Part shown: piece after piece, positions 1 through 6,108 of the stretch | Layout of the letters: every line of letters starts with the position of its first letter | How positions within the stretch are numbered: position 1 is the stretch's first letter | Assembly: GCA_902796865.1 (NCBI GenBank) | Contig: CADBQZ010000034.1 | Coordinates: forward strand, 1 to 14,867 | Reading direction: 5' to 3' | DNA: 14,867 nt | DNA from: an uncultured Ruminococcus sp. | GTDB lineage: Bacteria > Bacillota > Clostridia > Oscillospirales > Ruminococcaceae | Position numbers and translations under genes: made by a program | The notes under the pieces: model-generated | What the model was told of the DNA's origin: nothing | Seen by the model: the letters and a program-made list of their open reading frames with translations, nothing else | Databases searched by the model: none

Positions 1-222
<222 letters not shown>

Positions 223-257
223 TGCTTTTGACATTCTGACCGAAAGGAGCTATAACA

Positions 258-1238
258 GTGAACGGATTTTTTAGGAGCGTAAAATTCAAGGTCATAGTCT
301 GCATTGCGGCATTCTTTCTTGGAATAGGACTTTATTCCGTATCAAAAGGCGGTGAAAAAACAGTTGGCTCACAGCTTATCGGAACGATACTAAACCCTGT
401 AAAGAAAGTATCTAACGCAATATCGAATAAAATATCCCTTGTGATAGACCTGTTTACCGATTCGGAAGCATATGTGGAAGAAAACCGTATGCTTCGTGAA
501 GAGATAGCTGAACTAAATAAGCGCCTTATAAACTACGAAGATATAAAAGCTGAAAATGACGACCTGAGAAAATTCATAGGCATAAAAGAAGGAAACGGAA
601 AAACAGAAGTTTCCCCTTCTTGTACTATAATAGCAAGAACGGCAAACGACCCTTATGGAACATTTATAATCGACAAAGGCAAAAAGGACGGCATAAAGCT
701 TTATGACCCTGTTGCAACATCACAGGGACTTGTCGGTATAGTTACCGAGATCGCAAATTCCTATTCTACAGTAAGGACTATACTTTCAGCCGACCTTTCT
801 GTAGGTGCTATATGCGTTGAGAGCCGTGATACAGGAATAATCGAAGGAAACCTTGCACTCGCTGCTGACGGCAAATGCAAGATGATATATCTTGATAAAA
901 ACAATAAGGTCAAAAAAGGAGATCTGATAGTCTCCTCCGGAAACAGCGGACAATTCCCAAAAGGATATATAATCGGCAATGTTACAGAAACGGGCATGGA
1001 GGACAGCGGTCTTACCGCTTATGCAGTGATAGAGCCTGCCGTAAAAATGGGAGAAATAACATCTGTAATAGTCATCACCGAATTCGATAAGGTGGAGGAA
1101 GATGTTGAGATACCAACCGGTGTGCTCGGTGAAAAGACTACCGAGCCGCCTAAAACAACAAAGGCTTCAGAGGAAACTACAGTTGCCGCTGAAGAAGGCG
1201 GTGCAATGCAGGAGCAGCCCAGAGGCGGTGATGAATAA
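258..1238 (+). CDS. mreC: MreC, rod-shape-determining protein
   Basis: This 326-residue protein has the family architecture. A short cytoplasmic N-terminus is followed by one membrane segment at about residues 9-28, a predicted coiled coil at about 72-105 rich in Glu, Leu and Asn, and then the extracytoplasmic beta-rich MreC domain at about 120-275. Visible family motifs are DPYGTFIIDKG (131-141) and a SSGNSGQFPKGYIIGNV segment (226-242). MreC is a bitopic scaffold linking MreB/MreD to PBP2 and stimulating it. The start is GTG with AAGGAG at 244-249, a good spacing, and no competing start is better. The last 45 or so residues are a low-complexity Thr/Glu/Pro tail outside the conserved domain. 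The stop overlaps the mreD start by one base (TAATG), implying translational coupling. Confidence 0.95.
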   Translation: MNGFFRSVKFKVIVCIAAFFLGIGLYSVSKGGEKTVGSQLIGTILNPVKKVSNAISNKISLVIDLFTDSEAYVEENRMLREEIAELNKRLINYEDIKAENDDLRKFIGIKEGNGKTEVSPSCTIIARTANDPYGTFIIDKGKKDGIKLYDPVATSQGLVGIVTEIANSYSTVRTILSADLSVGAICVESRDTGIIEGNLALAADGKCKMIYLDKNNKVKKGDLIVSSGNSGQFPKGYIIGNVTETGMEDSGLTAYAVIEPAVKMGEITSVIVITEFDKVEEDVEIPTGVLGEKTTEPPKTTKASEETTVAAEEGGAMQEQPRGGDE

Positions 1239-1795
1239 TGGCTTTTAAAGCTGCAACAAGAATTCAGAAGATAAGATATTACGCTATAGCAAGATGGGCA
1301 ATATACATATTGATACTGTTTGTCTGTGCCGTACTCATAAACATAGGCAAAGGCGTAAGACCGATATATTTTATCCCTATGTGTATATGTATCTGTATGC
1401 ACGAAGGTGAATATACAGCCGCAATTTTAGGCGGTATATGTGGTCTTATAATCGACGAGTCATACGGACGTATGTTTTTCGGATTCAGCAGTATCATCAT
1501 GATAGCTATATGTGTCGGTTCAACTGTCGTTTTCAGACACTTCCTTTTTAAAAATGGTATAAATGCAGTCATGATGTCAACCGCTTCCGTATTTATCTAT
1601 CAGATAATCGAATACTTTTTTTACTATGCAATGTGGGGATATGAAGGTACCGGATATGTATTTTCAAACATCTGTATACCATGTATCCTATATACGGTGG
1701 CAGTCTCACCGATAGCCTATATAATAATAAAACCGATAATCAAACGGTTTTATCCGAAAAAGGCAAAGACGATCGAAGAAGCAATGAAGATCTGA
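1238..1795 (+). CDS. mreD: MreD, rod-shape-determining membrane protein
   Basis: This is a 185-residue, very hydrophobic protein with about five or six predicted membrane segments, for example at residues 18-36, 58-72, 82-100, 110-132 and 141-163. The C-terminus is short and basic/charged. Length and hydropathy match MreD, the integral membrane partner of MreC. Sequence conservation in this family is low, so the call rests largely on position: it starts on the stop codon of mreC and precedes mrdA. The motif GGICGLIIDESYG (66-78) resembles the conserved small-residue and acidic loop seen in MreD proteins. Confidence 0.9.
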   Translation: MAFKAATRIQKIRYYAIARWAIYILILFVCAVLINIGKGVRPIYFIPMCICICMHEGEYTAAILGGICGLIIDESYGRMFFGFSSIIMIAICVGSTVVFRHFLFKNGINAVMMSTASVFIYQIIEYFFYYAMWGYEGTGYVFSNICIPCILYTVAVSPIAYIIIKPIIKRFYPKKAKTIEEAMKI

Positions 1796-1814
1796 ACTGT
1801 CGGACAACCGGCAG

Positions 1815-1842
1815 CCCCTGATAGTCTGCTGGCTGTCAGGGG
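1815..1842 (+). promoter_or_regulatory. Stem-loop in the mreD-mrdA spacer
   Basis: CCCCTGA (1815-1821) pairs perfectly with TCAGGGG (1836-1842) around a 14-nt loop, in the 74-bp gap between mreD and mrdA. It is followed by TATTTTGT, a weak U-rich run. This may be an attenuating terminator or an mRNA-processing or stability element that sets PBP2 output relative to MreCD. The function is inferred; only the inverted repeat is seen. Confidence 0.45.
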
Positions 1843-1869
1843 TATTTTGTAAAGGAGCATACATACACA

Positions 1870-3978
1870 ATGAGAGATCTTTTAAACAGGATAAGAACAG
1901 CATTTCTGGCTATACTGGTAGTGCTTTCAGCCGCAATGGCATTCATAAGACTTATGTCTGTACAGATTGTAAACGGCGATGACCTTTTCAATGAAAGCGA
2001 ATATACTTCTATATATACCCAGCCTATAAAGGCATCAAGAGGACAGATAGTCGATTACAAAGGCGTACCGATAGTTGCAAACAAGGTCGGATTCAAAATT
2101 ATCTTAGATGCTTCAAAATTCCCTGAAGACAACAAAGAAGGAAATGAGGTGCTTCTTGAAGCACTAAAGCTCCTCAAAGACAATGATCTTGAGTGGAAGG
2201 ACACGATGCCTATCACCAAGGAAGAGCCTTACGAATTTGAAGATGATACAAGCGAAGAACAGCAAAACAACTTGAAGGAACTTGTTGGTGTAAACATATA
2301 CGCAACAGCACAAAACTGTATAGATAAACTCATAGACGATTATGATATTGCAAAAGGCGGCTATTCGGAAGAAGAACAGAGAACACTCGCCGGAATAAGA
2401 TATGAAATGCTTCATCGTGACTTTTCACTCAGCAATACGTTTACGCTCTGTGATGATGTACCGCTTGAAACGGTCACAAAAGTAAAGGAATTAAGCATAC
2501 GCCTTAAAGGTCTTGACATCGCCGAAGATGCTGTGAGAGAGATCGCAGTAGGCGACGTTATCCCACAGGAGATAGGTGCTGTAGGTCCTATCTACGCTGA
2601 AGAATATTCCGAGCTTAAAGAAAAAGGATATGCTATGAACGACTATGTCGGAAAAAGCGGCATAGAGAGCGCTATGGAAGACAAGCTCAGAGGTGAGGAC
2701 GGCGAAAAAACCATCACCGTTACTGACGGACAGATAATGTCTGCAAATGTCACAAAAGAACCTAAAGGCGGAAACACTGTAAAACTTACTGTAAATAACG
2801 AGTATCAGCGTGATGTACAGGCGATCCTCGAAAACTTTATCGCACAGCTCAGCAGCCGTGGTGATTATTCATCTGTACGCTGCGGAGCAGTAGTCGTTTT
2901 AGATGTAAAAGATAATTCGGTGCTTGCTCTTGCTACCTGCCCGACATACAATCTTTTTGATTATAACGAAGACTATGAAAAAATAGCAAACGAAAAGGAC
3001 TCTCCACTCCTTAACCGTGCAACACATGGTCTTTATCGTCCGGGTTCTACTTTCAAGACTATAACTGCAACGGCTGGACTTAACGAAGGGATAATAACCG
3101 GTAATTCAACATACCACTGTGAACAGAAGTTCAAGTTCTATGATATAACGGTCGGATGTACAGGATACCACGGAGATATAGCTGTTCCGCAAGCGCTCAG
3201 AGTTTCATGCAACATCTTCTTCTACGAGCTTGCAAGACATCTCGGCATCGACAAGCTTTCGGAATATGCAGCATTATACGGATTCGGTCAGCATTCAGGA
3301 ATTGAAACCGGTGACTCGGCAGGAGCTTTCGCAAACCCTGATACATTCAATGAGCTTGGTGCAGACTGGACTGTAGGACAGGTCCTTCAGGCAGGTATCG
3401 GTCAGTCGGAAACTTCATGCACACCTCTCCAGATGGCTGTACAGGCTTCGACGATAGCAAATCAAGGCGTAAGATATACTCCTCATCTTGTTGACAGTTT
3501 ATACGATTATGCTATGACAGAAAAGATCTCAACACATGAACCGGATATAGCAGCAGAAATAAAGCTCAATAACGATTACGTCTATGATTATATAACAGAA
3601 GGTATGATACTTGCATCGTCAAATGGTTTCCCGGGACAGTATTCACTTTCAGATCTCGGATTTGATGTTGCGATAAAAACAGGTACTCCGCAGAACTGGC
3701 GTGACGGCAAAGAACTTACCGATACCGCATTTGTAGGATTTGCACCTGCTTATGATCCGCAGATAGCATTCGCCGGTATGGTAGAGGGCGGTGAGTTTTC
3801 AAAGTATATGATAAGAAGTCTTATACAAGCTTATTACAAAGAATATCCAGAAAACGGAAGCTGTTACGGAATGGACAGCATAAACTTCCTTCCTGACAGA
3901 CCAAGAAATTCAAAATCCGTTTTAAATGATGATAATGAGAGCGATGAAAACGAAAACGAAGGCGAAGAAGAAGATTAA
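1870..3978 (+). CDS. mrdA: Penicillin-binding protein 2 (class B transpeptidase of the elongasome)
   Basis: This 702-residue protein has one N-terminal membrane anchor (about 10-29) and an RGQIVDYKG segment (56-64) that starts the PBP dimerisation domain. The transpeptidase domain carries all three catalytic motifs: S393-T-F-K396 (nucleophile Ser393), S446-C-N448 and K603-T-G605. It cross-links peptidoglycan during side-wall growth and is expected to act with MreC/MreD and the SEDS polymerase RodA. No rodA is adjacent. The dimerisation domain is enlarged at about residues 105-235. The protein ends in a highly acidic Asp/Glu/Asn-rich tail (about 680-702) that would face the cell exterior. The start is ATG with AAAGGAG at 1851-1857, a slightly long spacing of 12 nt. 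SpoVD or FtsI-like assignment is less likely given the mreBCD context. Confidence 0.93.
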   Translation: MRDLLNRIRTAFLAILVVLSAAMAFIRLMSVQIVNGDDLFNESEYTSIYTQPIKASRGQIVDYKGVPIVANKVGFKIILDASKFPEDNKEGNEVLLEALKLLKDNDLEWKDTMPITKEEPYEFEDDTSEEQQNNLKELVGVNIYATAQNCIDKLIDDYDIAKGGYSEEEQRTLAGIRYEMLHRDFSLSNTFTLCDDVPLETVTKVKELSIRLKGLDIAEDAVREIAVGDVIPQEIGAVGPIYAEEYSELKEKGYAMNDYVGKSGIESAMEDKLRGEDGEKTITVTDGQIMSANVTKEPKGGNTVKLTVNNEYQRDVQAILENFIAQLSSRGDYSSVRCGAVVVLDVKDNSVLALATCPTYNLFDYNEDYEKIANEKDSPLLNRATHGLYRPGSTFKTITATAGLNEGIITGNSTYHCEQKFKFYDITVGCTGYHGDIAVPQALRVSCNIFFYELARHLGIDKLSEYAALYGFGQHSGIETGDSAGAFANPDTFNELGADWTVGQVLQAGIGQSETSCTPLQMAVQASTIANQGVRYTPHLVDSLYDYAMTEKISTHEPDIAAEIKLNNDYVYDYITEGMILASSNGFPGQYSLSDLGFDVAIKTGTPQNWRDGKELTDTAFVGFAPAYDPQIAFAGMVEGGEFSKYMIRSLIQAYYKEYPENGSCYGMDSINFLPDRPRNSKSVLNDDNESDENENEGEEED

Positions 3979-3979
3979 G

Positions 3980-4014
3980 AAAAAACAGGTGTATGTATAA
4001 TACACCTGTTTTTT
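3980..4014 (+). terminator. Rho-independent terminator after mrdA
   Basis: The arms AAAAAACAGGTGTA (3980-3993) and TACACCTGTTTTTT (4001-4014) are perfectly complementary around a 7-nt loop, and the 3' arm ends in six T. It lies directly after the mrdA stop and ends the mre transcript. Because the 5' arm begins with six A, it could also work for transcription from the other side. Confidence 0.9.
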
Positions 4015-4090
4015 ACCATTTTCATAGAATTGTACCTATATTTCATGGTTTTTATTTTTTATTTAAGAATTTGACACAACAGATAAATTT

Positions 4091-4114
4091 CAACACCGTC
4101 AATAGTTGATGTTG
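4091..4114. repeat. Imperfect inverted repeat upstream of the mgsA promoter
   Basis: CAACA-CCG-TCAA-TAG-TTGA-TGTTG is an interrupted dyad: CAACA pairs with TGTTG and TCAA with TTGA, with an unpaired CCG on one side. It lies about 30 bp upstream of the -35 box at 4146 and could be a regulator-binding site. No known operator is recognised, and chance is possible in AT-rich DNA. The rest of the 4015-4145 stretch holds nothing else recognised. Confidence 0.25.
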
Positions 4115-4145
4115 CACGATTTTAATAATTTTTCTCCGAATTTCT

Positions 4146-4173
4146 TTGACTTTTTTCAGATTTATGGTATAAT
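4146..4173 (+). promoter_or_regulatory. Sigma-A promoter for mgsA-like / hisS / aspS
   Basis: The -35 box is TTGACT (4146-4151) and the -10 box is a perfect TATAAT (4168-4173), with a 16-bp spacer. A TG dinucleotide one base upstream of the -10 gives an extended -10 (TGG-TATAAT). Transcription should start near 4180. It is the only good promoter between the mrdA terminator and aspS, so it probably drives all three genes. Confidence 0.75.
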
Positions 4174-4179
4174 AATAAT

Positions 4180-4289
4180 TGGATTGTTATGCAGGGACAT
4201 ATTAACATTAATACCCTTGCAGTCTGATATAACAGACAAAAAATCATGATCGCAAAAAGTTAAACTCAAGCGATAGAAAGGATAAATAT
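4180..4289 (+). other. Structured 5' leader of the mgsA-like gene, about 110 nt
   Basis: The untranslated region between the predicted start of transcription and the ATG contains several local pairings. TGCAGGG (4190-4196) can pair with CCCTTGCA (4214-4221) with one bulged T. GTCTG (4222-4226) pairs with CAGAC (4233-4237), and ATCGC (4249-4253) with GCGAT (4270-4274), just upstream of the ribosome binding site AGAAAGGA (4275-4282). I do not recognise a known riboswitch class or a T-box. The regulatory role is inference from length and pairing only. Confidence 0.35.
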
Positions 4290-4694
4290 ATGACCATTGC
4301 TCTTATAGCGCACGATTCAAAAAAGGAACTTATGGTTCAGTTCTGCACAGCATACTGCGGAATACTTTCAAAATATAATCTTTGTGCAACAGGCACTACC
4401 GGAAAACTTGTAAGCGAGGCTACAGGTCTTGAGATAGCAAGATACCTCGGAGGTGCACAAGGCGGAGGACAGCAGATAGGCGCACGTATCTCATGCAACG
4501 AGATAGATGTACTGCTCTTTTTCCGTGACCCTATAAATCCTAAGGCTAGTGAACCTAATGATATAAATCTTCTTAGATTATGTGACGTTCACAACGTACC
4601 GGTCGCAACAAATATTGCAACTGCAGAGGCACTTATACTTGCACTCGAAAGAGGTGATCTCGACTGGCGTGAGATAGGAAACCCTCATATATGA
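4290..4694 (+). CDS. mgsA: Methylglyoxal synthase-like protein lacking catalytic residues
   Basis: This 134-residue protein aligns without gaps through the core of MgsA from E. coli (offset 11) and B. subtilis, as recalled. It has IALIAHD (3-9), the phosphate-binding ATGTTG loop (33-38), FFRDP (77-81) and PVATNIATAEA (103-113). Canonical MgsA converts dihydroxyacetone phosphate to methylglyoxal. Here the GGDQQ motif holding catalytic base Asp71 (E. coli numbering) reads GGGQQ, so Gly60 replaces it. The active-site His98 is Ser87, and Asp101 is Asn90, although an Asp sits next to it at 91. His8, Asp9, Lys12, Thr34, Thr36, Thr37 and Asp80 remain. The protein may therefore bind a phosphorylated ligand without making methylglyoxal, or use a changed mechanism. 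The start has a good RBS. hisS follows after 56 bp. Family membership is certain; synthase activity is doubtful. Confidence 0.85.
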   Translation: MTIALIAHDSKKELMVQFCTAYCGILSKYNLCATGTTGKLVSEATGLEIARYLGGAQGGGQQIGARISCNEIDVLLFFRDPINPKASEPNDINLLRLCDVHNVPVATNIATAEALILALERGDLDWREIGNPHI

Positions 4695-4703
4695 TATGAG
4701 GGT
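4681..4703 (+). terminator. Hairpin overlapping the mgsA-like stop codon (weak terminator or processing site)
   Basis: ACCCTCATAT (4681-4690) and ATATGAGGGT (4694-4703) form a perfect 10-bp stem around ATG, and the TGA stop codon (4692-4694) lies in the loop. The following ATTTAT is only a weak U tract, so partial termination is more likely than full. Since hisS has no clear promoter of its own, complete termination would be surprising. A translating ribosome at the stop would melt this hairpin, which may couple mgsA translation to hisS expression (inference). Confidence 0.5.
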
Positions 4704-4750
4704 ATTTATCAGAACGCAATACATCACTTTATTTTGATTGGAGTTAGAAT

Positions 4751-6046
4751 ATGGCACTTAACATAAAGCGTCCCAACGGAACAGAGGACGTAACGCCCAA
4801 AAATATATCTAAATGGCATACAGTAGAACGTATCGTGAGATCTGCTGCCGCTGGATTTGGCTTTAAAGAGATACGTGTCCCTACTTTTGAAAACACCGAC
4901 CTTTATACTCGTTCGGTAGGTGAAACTACAGATGTAGTACAGAAGGAAATGTACTCGGTCATAGCAAAGGACACAAAATTCACACTGAGACCCGAAGGAA
5001 CTGCCGGAACTATCCGTGCTATGATGCAAAACGGACTTTTAAACGATGCTATGCCGCAGAAGGTGTTTTATATACTTTCATGCTTCAGGCATGAACGTCC
5101 GCAGGCAGGAAGACTCAGAGAATTTCACCAGTTCGGCGTTGAAATGGCTGGAAGCGCTTTGCCTTCGGCTGATGCTGATGTAATAGCTCTTGCTTACAGC
5201 ATTATCAATGAACTTGGACTAAAAAATATACAGTTAAAGATCAATTCTATAGGCTGTCCGAAATGCCGTGCTAAATATCATGAAGCACTTAAAGCATATT
5301 TTGAAAGCAGAAAAGACGAGCTTTGCGATACCTGCAAAACACGTCTTGAAAAAAATCCAATGAGAATACTCGACTGTAAAAGTCCCATATGTTCTGAGAT
5401 TGCATCAAACGCACCTATAATACTTGACTATCTCTGCGAAGAATGCAGCGATCACTTTGAAAAACTCAAAAGCTATCTTACAGCTCTTGAAATAGAGTAT
5501 ACCGTTGATCCTAAGATAGTAAGAGGTCTTGATTACTACACAAAGACAGTATTCGAGTTCGTTACAACAGATATAGGCGCACAAGGCACAGTATGCGGCG
5601 GCGGAAGATATGACGGACTTATCGAAGAATTAGGCGGTAATCATACACCGGCTCTCGGATTTGGAATGGGACTTGAAAGAGTTATACTTACAATGGAGAA
5701 TCAGGGAATAGCATTTGAAGAAGAAGAAGGATGCAGTCTTTATATAGCACCTATGGATGAAAATGCTTTGCCGTATGCTATGAAATATGCAAATCAGCTC
5801 AGAAACGAAGGCTTCTGGGTAGAATATGATACCGTTGGCAGAGGTCTTAAAGCACAGATGAAATACTCTGACAAGATCGGAGCAGCATTTACAATGGTGC
5901 TTGGTGACAATGAAATAAGTTCAAAAACGGCAAAACTTAAAAATATGAAGACAGGCGAACAGATCGAAATAGCACTTGATGATAAATTTATAGGCAGTTT
6001 TTCAGATATTGCTGTTAGCGAAATGTTCAGTGGAGTTTTAGAATAA
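4751..6046 (+). CDS. hisS: Histidyl-tRNA synthetase
   Basis: This 431-residue class II synthetase charges tRNA-His. Motif 2 is CFRHERPQAGRLREFHQFG (111-129), preceded by LRPEGTAG (79-86). The histidine-specific loop is RGLDYYTKT (258-266), and motif 3 is ALGFGMGLER (301-310). The C-terminal anticodon-binding domain spans about 327-420. The insertion domain carries CPKC (169-172) and CDTC (192-195), with further cysteines at 209 and 214, suggesting a metal-binding knuckle. The start is ATG with GGAG at 4740-4743. There is no room for a T-box in the 56-bp upstream gap, so control probably comes from the promoter ahead of the mgsA-like gene. hisS followed by aspS is a common Firmicutes arrangement. 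Confidence 0.97.
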   Translation: MALNIKRPNGTEDVTPKNISKWHTVERIVRSAAAGFGFKEIRVPTFENTDLYTRSVGETTDVVQKEMYSVIAKDTKFTLRPEGTAGTIRAMMQNGLLNDAMPQKVFYILSCFRHERPQAGRLREFHQFGVEMAGSALPSADADVIALAYSIINELGLKNIQLKINSIGCPKCRAKYHEALKAYFESRKDELCDTCKTRLEKNPMRILDCKSPICSEIASNAPIILDYLCEECSDHFEKLKSYLTALEIEYTVDPKIVRGLDYYTKTVFEFVTTDIGAQGTVCGGGRYDGLIEELGGNHTPALGFGMGLERVILTMENQGIAFEEEEGCSLYIAPMDENALPYAMKYANQLRNEGFWVEYDTVGRGLKAQMKYSDKIGAAFTMVLGDNEISSKTAKLKNMKTGEQIEIALDDKFIGSFSDIAVSEMFSGVLE

Positions 6047-6054
6047 AAAATACG

Positions 6055-6080
6055 ATCCAGCGTGTTCTCACACGCTGGAT
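6055..6080 (+). other. Perfect hairpin in the hisS-aspS spacer
   Basis: An 11-bp perfect stem, ATCCAGCGTGT (6055-6065) with ACACGCTGGAT (6070-6080), encloses a TCTC tetraloop. It is more GC-rich than its surroundings. The sequence after it (TGATTAACTT) is not a U tract, so this is a poor terminator and is better read as an mRNA-processing or stabilising element between the two synthetase genes (inference). Confidence 0.5.
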
Positions 6081-6108
6081 TGATTAACTTATGAAATGGA
6101 GAAAAATA

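Noticed and set aside
1019..1402. 127-codon minus-strand frame across mreC/mreD
   Set aside because: It is low-complexity Ser/Thr/Tyr sequence opposite the mreC tail and the mreD start; a shadow.
4071..4076. Perfect TTGACA upstream of the mgsA-like gene
   Set aside because: No -10 box lies at a usable distance; the promoter at 4146-4173 is far better.
4695..4750. Search for a T-box ahead of hisS
   Set aside because: The gap is only 56 bp and contains no specifier or T-box core; the aspS gap is also too short.
6091..6108. Upstream in-frame ATG for aspS adding six residues
   Set aside because: No ribosome binding site precedes 6091, while GGAG at 6098-6101 fits the ATG at 6109 and the family N-terminus.
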